This document shows, in pieces, positions 36,345-48,420 of a stretch of DNA of 64,000 bases. Source of the DNA: Capsicum annuum (Eukaryota > Streptophyta > Magnoliopsida > Solanales > Solanaceae); assembly GCF_002878395.1 (NCBI RefSeq), contig NC_061120.1:98842654-98906653 (forward strand). The letters are read 5' to 3'. Under the pieces are notes generated by a model. It had not been told where the DNA came from. It did not search any database and saw only the letters and a list, made by a program, of their open reading frames with translations. Position 1 is the first letter of the stretch, and each line of letters opens with the position of its first letter. Made by a program: the position numbers and the translations under genes.

Positions 36345-37700
36345 AGAAAACAAAGATGGTAAGGATTACACATACAATATGCATGATTATTCGAAGCAGG
36401 AAACAAGAATGGTTATTTGGACTTCCTGTCCTCATTGGCATCCCAAGTAGATTCTTCACTCTTTGGTTCCTCCAAAGAACCTTCATCGAAGCCACGTCCT
36501 TCGTTCGCAACCGGCAAATTTGTAGATCCAAAATCTCAATCGAAACTTTCTAATAAGACAAGGAATTCAAGACACCCACACTTTTCAAAGGAACAATCAA
36601 GGAAGGATCACCAACACACTTCTTCAACATCGAAACATGGAACACCGGATGAATAGAACCCAAACTCGAAGGAAATTCCTACTCATAAGCCACATTGCCT
36701 ACTTGTCTCAAAATATGGTATGGACCAACATAACAAGGACTGAGCTTCCCTTACTTTAAAAACGACATCACTCCCCTCATGGTATACACCTTCAAAAACA
36801 CTAAATCATCCACCTCAAAATCCAAGTTCCTTTGCCTTACATCCTTATAGGACATTTGGCAACTTTGAGTTGCTTTAAACCTATCCCGATCACCTTCACC
36901 TTCTCCATAGCTTGGTGAACCAAGTCGGGACCATACAACTTTTTCTCACCTATCTCAAACTGCCCAATAGGATACCTACATCAACTACCATACAAATCTT
37001 TGAAAGAAGCAATACTAATACTCGAGTGAAAGCTATTGTTGTACCCAAACTCAATAAGAGGCAAATGGTTGACCCAACTACCACCAAAATCGCTCACACA
37101 AGACCTTAGCATATTCTCCAAAGTTTGTATCGTCTTCTTCGCTTATCCATCTATCTAAAGGTGGAAAATGGTGCAAAGGTTCACCTTAGTCCCCAAACTT
37201 CTCTGAAAGGAACACCAAAAGTGGGATGAGAACTGAGAACCCCGATCAGATATTATAGAGACTGGAGCACCATGTAACTTCATGATCTCCCCAAAAAGCT
37301 TAGCATAATCCTCTACTGAATAATTTATATTCACTAGCAAGAAGTGAGCAGACTTAGTAATCCTATCCATGATGACCCAAATGTAATCAAACTGATGGCG
37401 AGACCTCAGAAAACCAGTAATAAAATCCATATTAACCACTTCCCATTTCCACACGGGCAGTTCTATTTCTTAGGACAAACAACCAGGCTCGAATTGCTCT
37501 ATCTTTACTTGCTGACAAACCATACACTTGGCCATAAAATTGGCCACATCCCTTTCATTTTATTCCACCAATATATTTCTCTTATATCATGATACATCTT
37601 TGTAGAACTAGGATGAACGATGTACCTCAACTCATGAGCTTCAGCCAAGATCCTCTCGCGCATCCCATAAATATCTGGAACACATAATCTACCTTAGTAC
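36345..37700 (-). pseudogene. E1 integrase remnant
   Basis: The zinc-binding part is degenerate near 37620-37500. The core frame 37454-37155 reads WEVVNMDFITG with the first Asp, WVIMDRITKSAHFL, and APVSIISDRGSQF with the second Asp. The catalytic Glu region near 37160-37110 reads IDG-stop-AKKTIQTLENML: the Glu of DGQAER is Lys and the Gln codon is a stop. WVNHLPLIEFGYNNSFH follows near 37080-37030. The C-terminal domain (LVFLKVYTMRGVMSF, HPVFHVSMLKKCVGDPSL) extends to about 36590. Confidence 0.8.
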
Positions 37701-38904
37701 GTAAAGATACCATCACCACCGATATAAAATGCCATCCCCTTCTGGTGACCTACATCATTCTTGATCTGCATCAAGATAGGGTTTAATACCTAATTCTCCT
37801 TTACCTCTACACCAAGAGATGACTTCACCACTTTTTGCATAATAATGCCACCATCCTCAAAGTCCAAGATACGAACTCCAAGATTAGCCAAATGGTGAAT
37901 ATTCTTCACCAATCCTCGCTTATCTTTCTCTATATGAGATAAGATCCCTATGTACAACCTTCCGAGAGAATCAACAATCAGGTTAGCTTTACCTGGATGA
38001 TAATAAGGACTCATGTCATAGTTCTTGAGAAACTCAAGCCATATCCTCTGCCTGAGATTCAACTCCATCTGGGTGAACATAAACTGCAAATTCTTATGAT
38101 CTGAGAAGATGTCAACATGAACCCTACACAAATAGTGACACCAAATCTTCTAAGCAAAGACCACAACCAATAATAACAAATAATGAGTTGGATAGTTCTT
38201 CTCATGCACCTTCAACTGCCTAGAAGCATATGCACCCACCTTACCATGTTGCACTAACAAACAACCCAGTTCTAGCTGGATGCATAACAATAAACAACAA
38301 AACCTTAAGTACCCTTGAGTAGAGTCATAATCGGAGCTGAAGTCAACTTATCCTACAACTTCTTAATACTATCCTCGTAAGCATCCAACCACAAGAACTT
38401 CACCTTCTTCTGGGTCAACTTGATTATTAAGGCAGTAATAAAAGAGAGACTTTTTACAAACCTTCTTTAATAATTGGCTAAACCCAAGAATGTCTGAATA
38501 TCGATTAGAGTTGTAGGTCTAGGCCAGTTCTTACCCACCGACAAATTTCTATGGATTCACTATGATCTCTTTGCTAGAAATAACATGACCCCAATAGGTC
38601 AAAACATTCAACCAGAACTCATACTTAGAAGACTTCGCATATAATCGCTGATCATTTAAGGTCTGCAACACTACGTAGAGGTGATCAACCTAATCTGCCT
38701 CACTCTTGGAATACACCAAAATATCATTAATAAACACCATTATGAACAAATCCAAGAACCGAAAGAATACCTAGTTCATAAGATCTATATATGCCCTTCG
38801 GGGCATTAGTCAAACCAAAGGACATCACCAAAAACTCAAAATGACCATATCAGGTTTGGAAAACAGTCTTAGGGATATCCACCTTCCTAATCTTAAACTG
38901 ATGG
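37701..38904 (-). pseudogene. E1 RT C-terminal half and RNase H
   Basis: Starts at the edge of solo LTR E5 with YHQFKIRKVD. The RT catalytic box near 38735-38715 reads FINDILVYS: the second residue of FIDD is Asn (codon 38726-38728), a GAT to AAT change that removes a metal ligand. RNase H follows, best seen at 38131-37790: VDIFSDHKNLQFMFTQMELN, then YYHPGKANLIVDSLGRL, where DALSR is DSLGR. Stops and frameshifts occur near 38800 and 38150. Confidence 0.8.
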
Positions 38905-38909
38905 TAACT

Positions 38910-41466
38910 TGGCAAGACCCAACATGGGGCCTTGTCGTAATAGGTATCTCAATCTAACCTAGACAGTAGACCACCCCCTATACCCAACCAAAGCATCTAG
39001 CATATACCCTGAGTCGGATAAATTCTGAACATATAACATGATAGCATATAATTGCACAAATCTAGACTCTGGGATAGGTCTATGATCAAGACCAACACAA
39101 ATGATCCCAACCACCCTTAATCTAAATGATAGCCTTAACCAAACCAAAACCATAAGCAAAAACAAAAACAATAACTAAGTTCCTATCCATAACATAATAT
39201 AGAAGGATGAAACAATGAGAAATTTAGTTAAACGGTATCAGCCCCAATACCAATGTAAATACTAAGGAAGACACCACTATCGATCTTGCCCATACCAGCC
39301 TATAGTAGTTCCATAAAAGCCTCAAACCAAAAGAAAACCAATATATATAATGTATCTAAAATAAATAAAAATATCCATGATATGAAATGGAGCCTTCCAA
39401 AATATGGAAGCGCACAACATTAATCCGATTGCTGATCCCGAATTCGATCACCATATAGGAGGAGTAGAATGGCTGGTTCCTGCATAGCATGGGGATACAG
39501 CCGCCCGAGGATGGGTTAGCGGATGAACATTAGCAAATACTCAGGATAAGGATAAAATAATTCCATTCAGTAAAACCAAGTAAAATAATCATATGCATAC
39601 AAACCACACACACACATACAAACACACATACACACATATATATATAACCCTGCTGAGAAAGGGGAATCGGGTTTAGCATGCCTTTAAAACCATTAACCTG
39701 CGTATGTATAGCTTAAACTTCCTAGAACCACCCTCGAGCTATATAGGTCTAGTGTAAACTCTTGAACGGGCCCCGATATATGTAGTTGCATGAATCGGAG
39801 ATACCATAAGAGCAGAGGATTCCCAATTACCCTTTGCTCTCCATGATACATATGTATAGTGTGCTTAGAGGATTCCTATGTACCTCTTAGTATAATATAT
39901 GGTCCCTATGACCAACACCTTATGTCGGCAAATATGAGTTTTTAGTGTTCATCCATTGGACTTGTACCTTCACGATTAGATTTCTCACTCTTCTATTATT
40001 GCACAATTAAAACCATTTCCAGCCAACTAAACCATTATTACATTATTATTAACCAAGGCTATGAGTAGTGGTATCGTCATACCGACTATATCTTGCAAGA
40101 AATGACCTCAGCCAACCTTCTTATGTAAAGGGGTTACCATATATCCATAGATTGCATTATCTTGTTAACTTGGAGGATCCCCATGTACCCCACAGGTGGT
40201 CCATAATTAAGTTTGCTTGGGGGAATCCCATGTACCCCAGAAGTTGTTTATTAACATGTTTACTTGTGGGATTCCCTTTTACCCCACAAGGAAGTTTAGT
40301 TAAACATAACCATGACCACCAACCCATTCTATTTTAACCATTCCAAAGCATTTAAACCATTTATGGCATTTAGGGTTCCATTACCAAACCATTCTATGCA
40401 ATAGTTCAGTAAAAAGTCCAATAGTGTAGTAAAAGAATTGTCATAGGCATTTTATCAAACATGTTGGGGGCATAGTATTTCAAAAACCAATTCCAATTAC
40501 CAATTTACTATTCCCATTAAATCAATTGTCCAAACCACCATTAAAGCATGTAAATACATAATTAAAACATGGGAAAACCATAACCAAGAATTTAATACCA
40601 TAACCCAATATAGATTTGAAAACCAAAATACCATACAATAATCATACCATGAAAATATTGTATAAATCATGGCTTTAGTTGGAACTAACCATGAGGGAGA
40701 AGTATATTTCCTTAGTTCATGAAGATGATGGAGAGAAATCACCCAAGAAAGTGCCATATTTTTCCTCTATTTAAAACCTTAGCCTTCCTTTACCCAAGAG
40801 CCTTAGAGAGAATTAAAGAGTGTTTCTAAGAGTTTAAGACTAGAATAATAGGGAAAAATAACCTCCCAAGTGGTATATAAGTTGCGGGGTCATAATGGCT
40901 GAAAAAGGAAAATGTCAAGATTACCCCCAACTTAACTGTATAAAATCTCCACAGGTGGGTACGACTCACCATATCAGTCGTACCCTCTGATACAAGTGGT
41001 ACCCTCCACTCGTACCCTAGATCTCCCTTAGATCCCCAAACTGGTCAACATACAAACATGCAATACAACCCATATCCAAGGGTATGAATAGTACCCTCAA
41101 CCCATACCTAAAATAGAACCAAGAGAAGTTGACACTGTCCAACATACAAGTGGGACAACACGATATGTACCTTATCTCACGACCCATGGTGAGCTACTCG
41201 TACTTAGATCTAAGTTACTTTACTAATTCTCAGATTAAGTGAAGGAAAACCCAACCATAGGACCCATCGACCACCATAGGACTCATACCAACTCAAGTTG
41301 TACCCATTCCAGAAACCAATCGAACCTACCAACCAACACTGGTCTGTATTCGACCAAGCCTTACCAATCGTACCCTAGTATATGGCTTGTACCCCATAGT
41401 CATATCATGTTCAGAAACCAAAAATCAAGGAAATTTTCTAAGGGTACCAAGACCCAGGGTATTTAA
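38910..41466 (-). mobile_element. E5: solo gypsy LTR inside E1 RT
   Basis: About 2557 bp with no internal domains, left end tggcaagaccc, right end gggtatttaa (minus strand TTAAATACCC, a worn TGTAACACCC). Flanked by taact (38905-38909) and taacc (41467-41471), one mismatch. Deleting it rejoins RT as ALQSGYHQFKIRKV. It is most likely the product of LTR-LTR recombination of a full element. It holds a CA/TA microsatellite (39604-39645) and three ~45-bp GGGGAATCCCATGTACCCC-like units (40165-40300). Confidence 0.9.
39604..39645. repeat. (CA)n(TA)n microsatellite in E5
   Basis: Interrupted CA tract followed by a TA run, at the same relative place as in the E0 LTRs. Confidence 0.9.
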
Positions 41467-42008
41467 TAACCCGACTGAAGAGCAATCTTAGAAAATTACT
41501 TAGCATTCTGAAATTGATCAAAGAGATCATCAATCCTCAGAAGTGGATACTTATTCTTTATAGTTACCTTATTCAACTGGAAATAGTCTATACACATACG
41601 AAGGGACCCATTCTTCTTACTCACGAAAAGAACCGAAGCACCCCAGGGAGAAATACTATGTTAGCTAAAACCCATATCTAGAAGATCTTTCAACTACTTG
41701 TTAAGTTCCTTCAACTCAGTCAGAGAAATTCAGTAAGGAGTGATGGAGATAGGACAAGTTTCCAGAAGAAAATCAATAACAAAATTAATTTTCCTATTGG
41801 GAGAAACACCAAGAAGATCATATAAAAACACCTTGGGAAACTCATAAAATACATGGATAGATTTCAAAGAAGGTCCTTCGAATCTAGAATCCCTAACATG
41901 CACTAAATGGTTGAGAAACCTCTTGAAAATTAATTTCTGATCTCTAATATAAGAAATGAACCTTCCCTTAGGTACTAGGGAACTACCTTTCCACTCATTC
42001 ACCGACAT
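41467..42008 (-). pseudogene. E1 protease-RT linker and RT N-terminal half
   Basis: The frame 42008-41730 carries SLVPKGRFISYIRDQKLIF and PKVFLYDLLGVSPNRKINF, the linker between protease and RT. RT then continues through [22 protein letters not shown] sequence to [13 protein letters not shown] at the edge of E5. Both RT halves are needed to recover the domain. Single-base stops are present (about 41700, 41665). Confidence 0.8.
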
Positions 42009-42500
42009 ATTTGGGAATTAAAAATTGACCCTTTGGGTCCGACAATCAAGAGACACATATCAGGAATGCAACCAATTCATCCCCAGAATTACATCAAAAT
42101 CTAACATGTTCAACTCTATCAGGTCCACTAAGGTCTCACTATAAAAGTTAGATATGATACAACCCCTATAATCTCTTCTAGCCATAATAAAGTCACCAAT
42201 CGAGGTAGGCAAAGAAAAAGGATTTGGAATACGCTCAGTATCAAAACCAAAATGAGTATCCATATATGGGGTCACCTAAAAGAGAGTAGACCCAAGATTA
42301 AGCAGATAATATACATTAAGAGAGAAGAGTTTTAACATACCAGTAACAACATCAGGAAATTCCTCAGAATCCTCATAGGTGGCAAGAGCGTATAAATAGT
42401 TTTGACTAGTGTCAGAGCCAAAAGTAGCAGCCTTTGTTGCGGTTGCAGAAAAAGCAACAACAAGGACCTTATTTGCCCCTGTATCAACATCGCAGTTCCT
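42009..42500 (-). pseudogene. E1 aspartic protease remnant
   Basis: SLNVYYLLNLGSTLF (about 42320-42276) is the retropepsin turn with DPGST changed to NLGST, so the catalytic Asp is lost. Next comes the frame 42275-42060 with PYMDTHFGFDTE and LVDLIELNMLDFDVILGMN. The upstream part (KVLVVAFSATATKAATFG) is the gag-protease spacer. Confidence 0.8.
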
Positions 42501-43668
42501 CAAAAAGTTTCTAAGATAGCTATATCTAAAATACTTATTCCTCCACTTATTATAAAAGTTAAGGTGCAACTACCCATAAAATCTATAAAGAGGATGGGAT
42601 GGAGCTTACTCGGTCCTACTAGCCAAAGATTGGGCACCATGTTCCTTAAATCCATTATTGCTCTAAAAATGGTAATCTCCGAACGACTTAGGATAGAAGC
42701 ACTAGACGTAGAATAAAAACCTAAATTCCCTCACTTTTTCATAGAGCATTGCCATCCATCCTAGCTACTATTATGCTCGCCACCATCCTCCTAAAAAAAC
42801 TAGAATCTTTTACCTTGCGTTTATCCTATTTCAGCTTGTTGTTTTTTCATCTTTAACCTACTGCATATACACTAAAATCCTAGAGATACTCATGTAATTA
42901 TTCAGCAAGGATACCTTACACTCTAACACCTAGTATCGAGTCAAGCCTAAAGCAAACTTCCTCATATTAGTCCTTATGCTAGATACTAGCTTAGGAACAT
43001 AATGAGGCAGCTTCTAAAAACTCAAGGCATACCTCTTCAAAGCCATCTTGATTTGCTTCAGGTTCACAAACTCCTTAACTCTTGCCTCCCTCAACTCTTG
43101 AGGAAATAAGAGATATAGAAAAGCACCCTAGAAATCCTCCTACCATGCCAACTCTGCATTATCACCCTAGACTAATCCTACTTGTCATACCACTAATACG
43201 CCATATCCTTTATCTGGTATTCAATGAATTCCATACCCTCAGAGTCAGAATTATGTATCACACGGATAATCTTCTCCATCTCATATATGAACCCTTAGGG
43301 TTCTTCCTCAACCTTTGTTCCAGTAAAGGGCAGAAGATTTAGCCTCATAAACTGTTAAACTTTAGAGTCCTCAAAAGAACTCACAGCAGTGCCAGCAGGA
43401 CCCGACTGACGTGACTGAGATGTCACCAATCGGTTTAAAAGATAAATGGAACAATGGAACTCAGCATTAGTAATATCTCCTGGAGGTAACTGCGCAGAAG
43501 TGTTATCAGCTGTAGAAGGATCATAAGGATCGATGGCACTCCTCTAGGACAATCAGAAAAAGTGACTATAGACCGAGTCTGAACATCTTGAGTAGGATGA
43601 GCCCCGTACATATTGTCCAAAATTAGGATAGAAGTTTTTTCACAAACATTAGATATTTTATGAGGCAT
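42501..43668 (-). pseudogene. E1 gag remnant
   Basis: Starts MPHKISNVCEKTSIL at 43668. The core is degenerate, but the conserved stretch near 43320-43190 (PQGFIDEMEKIIRV, then YQIKDMAYYWYDKW) identifies it. The CCHC knuckle near 42545-42500 has lost its first two cysteines (RYSYLRNFLRNC). Many stops lie between. Confidence 0.7.
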
Positions 43669-43863
43669 GATCTGAAATGAGAACAAACATAAATCAGAGG
43701 AGATTTCAAGACCTTAAACTCTACAACCCAAAGTTAGATCACAAGAAAGGAAAGAACTCCTAAATGCTTCGTAGCCTCTCCCTTATAAGTATGGTGTGCT
43801 ACACATCAATAAAAGAGACTCTACTTGACACGACTTTGTAGATACCCAATGACGCCAAATATA

Positions 43864-43877
43864 GACTCTAATACCAA
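43864..43877 (-). other. E1 primer-binding site (iMet type)
   Basis: On the minus strand TTGGTATTAGAGTC, one change from TTGGTATCAGAGCC over the first 12 bases. Confidence 0.8.
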
Positions 43878-43880
43878 TTT

Positions 43881-45915
43881 TATCATAACCCAAACCTAAG
43901 CCTGGCTGAGACAAGAATCTCAATTCCACCGAGGATCAAAGACAATCCCCTTATTACCTAACCACACAAGAGATAGCACACTTAGCAATGGCTAAAATTT
44001 AAACATATAACAAGATAGAGGATAATATCTCAAGATAACTAATAGTGTCAATCATCACAACAACCCAATCCTCGACCCTGGCAATGACAATGATAATGTT
44101 AATGATACAGTGTAGTCTTAATTCTAGTTTATGAAGGGAAACTGATGAAATAACCAAGACTTTTAGTGGATGGAATCTTACCACTTCACCACCAATGATC
44201 GACGATCCGAGCCAATCCACCTAACACTGTGCAAGCAAAGTAGAAGTATCTCTGGTGCCTGCATCGTATGTGGATACAACTTCTATACATGGTTAGTGGG
44301 TTAAGCACTAGTATATAACTTAGGGATAGGGGATAAAATGATGCCAAGTCAAATTCAATTCAAATCCATGTGAACATCATATTATACACACATAAATAAT
44401 AAGTTGAGATAGGGAACAAAGTTTAGCATGAAGTAAAATATTATCCTGAACTATGTAGCATAACAATCATATGGGTTTAGCTTCCCTAGCTAAAATGGCC
44501 CCAGTGCATATTAGTCGCACGTATCAGAAAATCTAAGGGAAATATAGAGCCATCAAGGCAACTACCCATTCCAAAATATATATCAGATGTAACTTCTGCA
44601 CATGGTCATTAAGACCAAATCTTATGTCGTCAAACATGAGTTTCCAGTATAAGTCATTAGAGACCCACACCTTTACGACTCTAATACATAACCCCCCATT
44701 AATCCCAATTTAAAATAAGTTTCACATAATCCATTTATTAACCAAAGAACCAACCGTCAAGGCACACCATGGGTATCATCATACCCTAACACTTGGAAGT
44801 TTATCTCCATGCCATAACAATCATATTAGCTTGGGGAAATACCTCAACCCCATTTGTTTATTAAATCAAATCATAGCCAAGAAAGCTTTCAAAATCCATG
44901 TTCATTGGTTTACTATTTGTGCAATGCATTAATATAGGTGAGTAAGTCTAACCAAGTGATAATTTCACAATTCAAATTCATTTACACAAGTGGGTTGAGG
45001 GAACACAATTATTCAAAACCAATTCCAATTTCAAAGTATCAATTTTAGGGGAAATCATGACCCATTAGTTTATTCACCATACCCATGCACCCCGTAAGTT
45101 CAAAACCATTAATAAAGCATAAACAAGACATAATAAATCATAGGAAAACAATTTAAGGACTAATCATTTCAAAACCCTCAACCTTGTTGAAACCCACAGT
45201 GAAAGCCATCTAATGAAACCATTTAAATACATGCTTTTCATAAAGTAATAATTTGGGAAAAGTAACATGCCTAAAATACCAAGATTTATGGAGAGAGATC
45301 AACCATTAAGCCCTTGGATGATCTACTTCTTAGAAGCCATAAGTATCTTGACCTTGAGGATAATTGAGAGTTTGAGACCGAGCTCTGATTTCTAAGGTGT
45401 TGAAAATAACATCCCAAGGGTGTTTTATGGTTATGGGTATTAAGTGAGTAAAGACAGAAATATCCAAAGTGCCCTCAACATAAAAGCTGAAAATTTGTTT
45501 ACAGTCATTACGAGTCTCACAAAGACTCATCAAGATACCTTATGACTTATTAACACGAGTCGTAGTCAAGATAGTGCCATGAGGAACACATATTGTTAAC
45601 CCTATGACTCACTTCACATGACTCATATAATGACCCTACGACTCCTAGGGTCCAAGTCGTATCCAAGACAAAACTATTTGAACCCCACACTGGTCACCCT
45701 GTGATTTATACTATGTGACTCTTATAGAATCTTTGTGATTCATTGGAAGCCACTCGTCATTAGGATAGTAAAATTAGCCACACATACTGGTCAAGCTATG
45801 ATTAAGGACCTAAGACTCATGAAGACTCCCTATGACTCATAAGGTTAGTCGTAGTCTGGGAAATGAGGAGAAAATTTCATAAATTTTTGAAAGACCAAGG
45901 ATCTGAGGTGTTGCA
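43881..45915 (-). repeat. E1 5' LTR
   Basis: 2035 bp, tatcataaccc (terminal TG worn to TA) to gaggtgttgca. U3 (45500-45870) is rich in tacgactc/gactcat motifs. The only intact copy of this LTR here. Confidence 0.85.
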
Positions 45916-46330
45916 TCCATGCAACTTGACGATCTCCTGAATAAAAAGATTATCATAATCCTCTCCAGAATAGGTAGTCCTTATAGGCAAGAAGTGAGAA
46001 GACTCAGTCATCCAATCCATGATGAAACAAATGGAATCAAACTTATGTTAGACCGCAGAAGACTTACAATGAAATCTAATTTGATTACCTCCACTTCCAT
46101 ATGGGCAAAAAAATCTCTAGAGACATGACTGCAGGCCTTAAGTACTCAACCTTCTCTTCCTGACACACCATACACTTAGCTACAAAATTGGACACATCTC
46201 TCTTCATATTGTTCCACCAAAAGAACTCCTTCAAGTCATTATACATCTTTATCAAAATAGGATGAACTGTATGCCTCGACTTATGAGCCTCAACCAAAAT
46301 CCTTTCCCATAGACCATAAAATCAGGAACA
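45916..46330 (-). pseudogene. E0 integrase N-terminal part
   Basis: The frame 46297-46085 holds the zinc-binding region (HKSRHTVHPILIKMYNDL, then CMVCQEEKVEYLRPA). The start of the catalytic core with worn ITGF/SAHFL-type motifs follows to the E1 insertion point at 45916. The remainder is at 11797-10890. Confidence 0.75.
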
Positions 46331-47030
46331 CACAATCTACTTTAGTATCTCAAGATACCATCACCACCAATATAAAACACCATCACCTTCTACTGACTCA
46401 CATCATTCCTAATCTGTATAAAAATGGGATCCAAAACCTGCTTCTCCTTTACCTCAACTCGAGGAGATGACTTCACTACCTCTTTAACAACCACAACTCT
46501 ATCCTTGGAATCTAAAAGTCAAACTCTAAGATTAGATAACTGTTTAATGACCTTCATCAATCCTCACTTCTTGTCATCCATATGAGAAAAGCTACCAATA
46601 GATAACCTGCTTAAAGCATCAATAACCATGTTAGCCTTACCTCGATGGTAGTGAAGACTTATATCATAGTTCTTGAGCAACTAAAGCCATATCCTTTTCC
46701 TGAGAGTCAATTCCTTCTGGGAGAACACTAATTGTAGATCAGCACGTACCCCATAAAAATAATAGTACAAAATCTTCAACACAAACACCAACAGCCAACT
46801 TTAGGTCATGAGTCGAATAATTCCTTTCATGAATCTTTAGTTGCCTGAAACATAAGCCACCACTTTAGCATACTGCATTAAGACACAACCAAGTCCCATA
46901 TGAGATACGCCACAGTAAATAACAAAACCATCAGTTCCCTCGGGCAGGGTAAAAACTAGAGCGTAAGTCAACTTATCCTTAAACTTCTCAAAACTACCTT
47001 CACAAGAATAGGACCACAAAAAATTACCTT
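46331..47030 (-). pseudogene. E0 RNase H remnant
   Basis: Frame 47019-46837: CEGSFEKFKDKLTYALVFTL then TDGFVIYCGVSHMGLGCVL, where the first catalytic Asp (YCDAS) is Gly. Later, FSQKELTLRKRIWL and HYHRGKANMVIDALSRLS (about 46740-46600) give the C-terminal part with DALSR intact. Confidence 0.75.
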
Positions 47031-47760
47031 TTTTTGAGTCAACTTAGTTAATGGAGAAAAAAATAAAAGAGAAGCTCTCCATAAACCTCTTGCAATAGTC
47101 GAGTAAACCCCAAAAGCTCTGAATATTGGCTGGAGTCGTAGGTCTAGGCCACTTCTTAATCACCTTAACTTTTTATGGATCTACCATGATCTCTCAGAGG
47201 AAACAATATGACCCAAAATGGTCACAACATCCAACCAGAACTCATACTTCAAAAATTTAGCGTACAATTGCTTATCATTAAGAGTCTGCAACACTACTCA
47301 TAAGTGATTGGCATGATCCTCCTCATTCTTTGAATACACCAAGATATCATCAATAAACACTATCATGAACAAATCCAAAATCTACCTAAATACCAGATTC
47401 ATGAGATCCATAAATACGGTTGGGGTATTGGTTAATCCAATTGACACAACCAAAAACTTATAATGACTATACTGGGTATGAAAAGTAGTTCTATAGATAT
47501 CCACCTTCCTAATCTTCAACTGGTGATAACCTAATTGAAGGTCAATCTTAGAAAAGAATCTAGCACCCTGAAGCTGGTCGAATAGGTCATAAATCCTAGA
47601 ACGCAGATACTTATTCTCCACAGTCACCTTATTCAACTGGAAGTAGACTAGACATATAAGAAGGGACCCATTTTTATTATGCACGAAGAGAAATAAAGAA
47701 CCCCAGGGAGAAATACTAAGTTTGATAAAACACTTATCTAGAAGATCTTTCAACTACTAC
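47031..47760 (-). pseudogene. E0 reverse transcriptase remnant
   Basis: Frame 47753-47382: [74 protein letters not shown]. The catalytic box FIDDILVY is intact near 47360-47335, unlike in E1 and E2. [14 protein letters not shown] follows near 47260-47220. It is the least damaged RT of the window; stops remain near 47380 and 47300. Confidence 0.85.
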
Positions 47761-48420
47761 TTAAGTTCCTTCAAGTTAGTCTGAGCCATTCTATACGGAG
47801 GGATGGAGATAGGACGAGTGTTTGAAATAAGATCAACCCCAAAATAAATTTTCCTATTGGGAGGAAAACCAAGAAGATCATCAGGAAATATCTTGAGAAA
47901 CTCACAGACTGCAAGGATAGATTAGAAAGAAGGACCATTAGATCTAAAATCCCTAACATGCACTAAATGGTAGAGACTCCCCTTAGAAATCAATATTTGG
48001 TCTCTATGATAAGAACTAAACCTTTCCTTAGGTACTAGGGAACTACCTTCCTACTCAATCACCAATACATTTGGGAATCAAAAACTCACCCTTTGAGTCC
48101 AACAATAAAGAGATACATAGCCCGAATGGAACTAATCCATACCTAGAATTACATCAATATCTAATATGTCCAACTCTATCAGGTACACCAAGGTCTCCCT
48201 ACCATAGGTAGATTTGAAACAACACCTATAGACTCTTCTAACCATATTAGAGGCACCAATCGAGGTAGACAAAGAAAAATGATATGAAATACACTCAGTA
48301 TAAAAACCAAGATGAGTAGCCACATATGGGGTCACATAAGAGAGAGTATACTTGAGATCAAGAAAATAATATATATCATGAGAGTTAAGTTTTAACATAC
48401 CAATAACAATATCAGGAGAC
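47761..48420 (-). pseudogene. E0 protease and linker remnant
   Basis: Frame 48398-48132: LNSHDIYYFLDLKYTLSYVT, where DPGST is DLKYT (Asp kept, Gly lost), then YVATHLGFYTECISYHFSL and LVYLIELDILDIDVILGMD. The linker continues to 47771 (KFILGLILFQT in a shifted frame). Confidence 0.75.

Larger units (their letters stand above)
11798..45915 (-). mobile_element. E1: Ty3-gypsy element inserted in E0 integrase
   Basis: The 5' LTR is 43881-45915, internal region 36199-43880 (broken by solo LTR E5), and 3' LTR in three pieces: 11798-11826, 28480 to about 28796, and 35133-36198. E2 separates the first two pieces and E4 the last two. Removing E1 rejoins the E0 integrase as KLHDALVSIISDRG. The flanking 5-mers (atcat left, tccat right) match at three of five positions, so the duplication is worn or the right end has shifted. 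Unbroken length would be about 9 kb. Confidence 0.85.
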
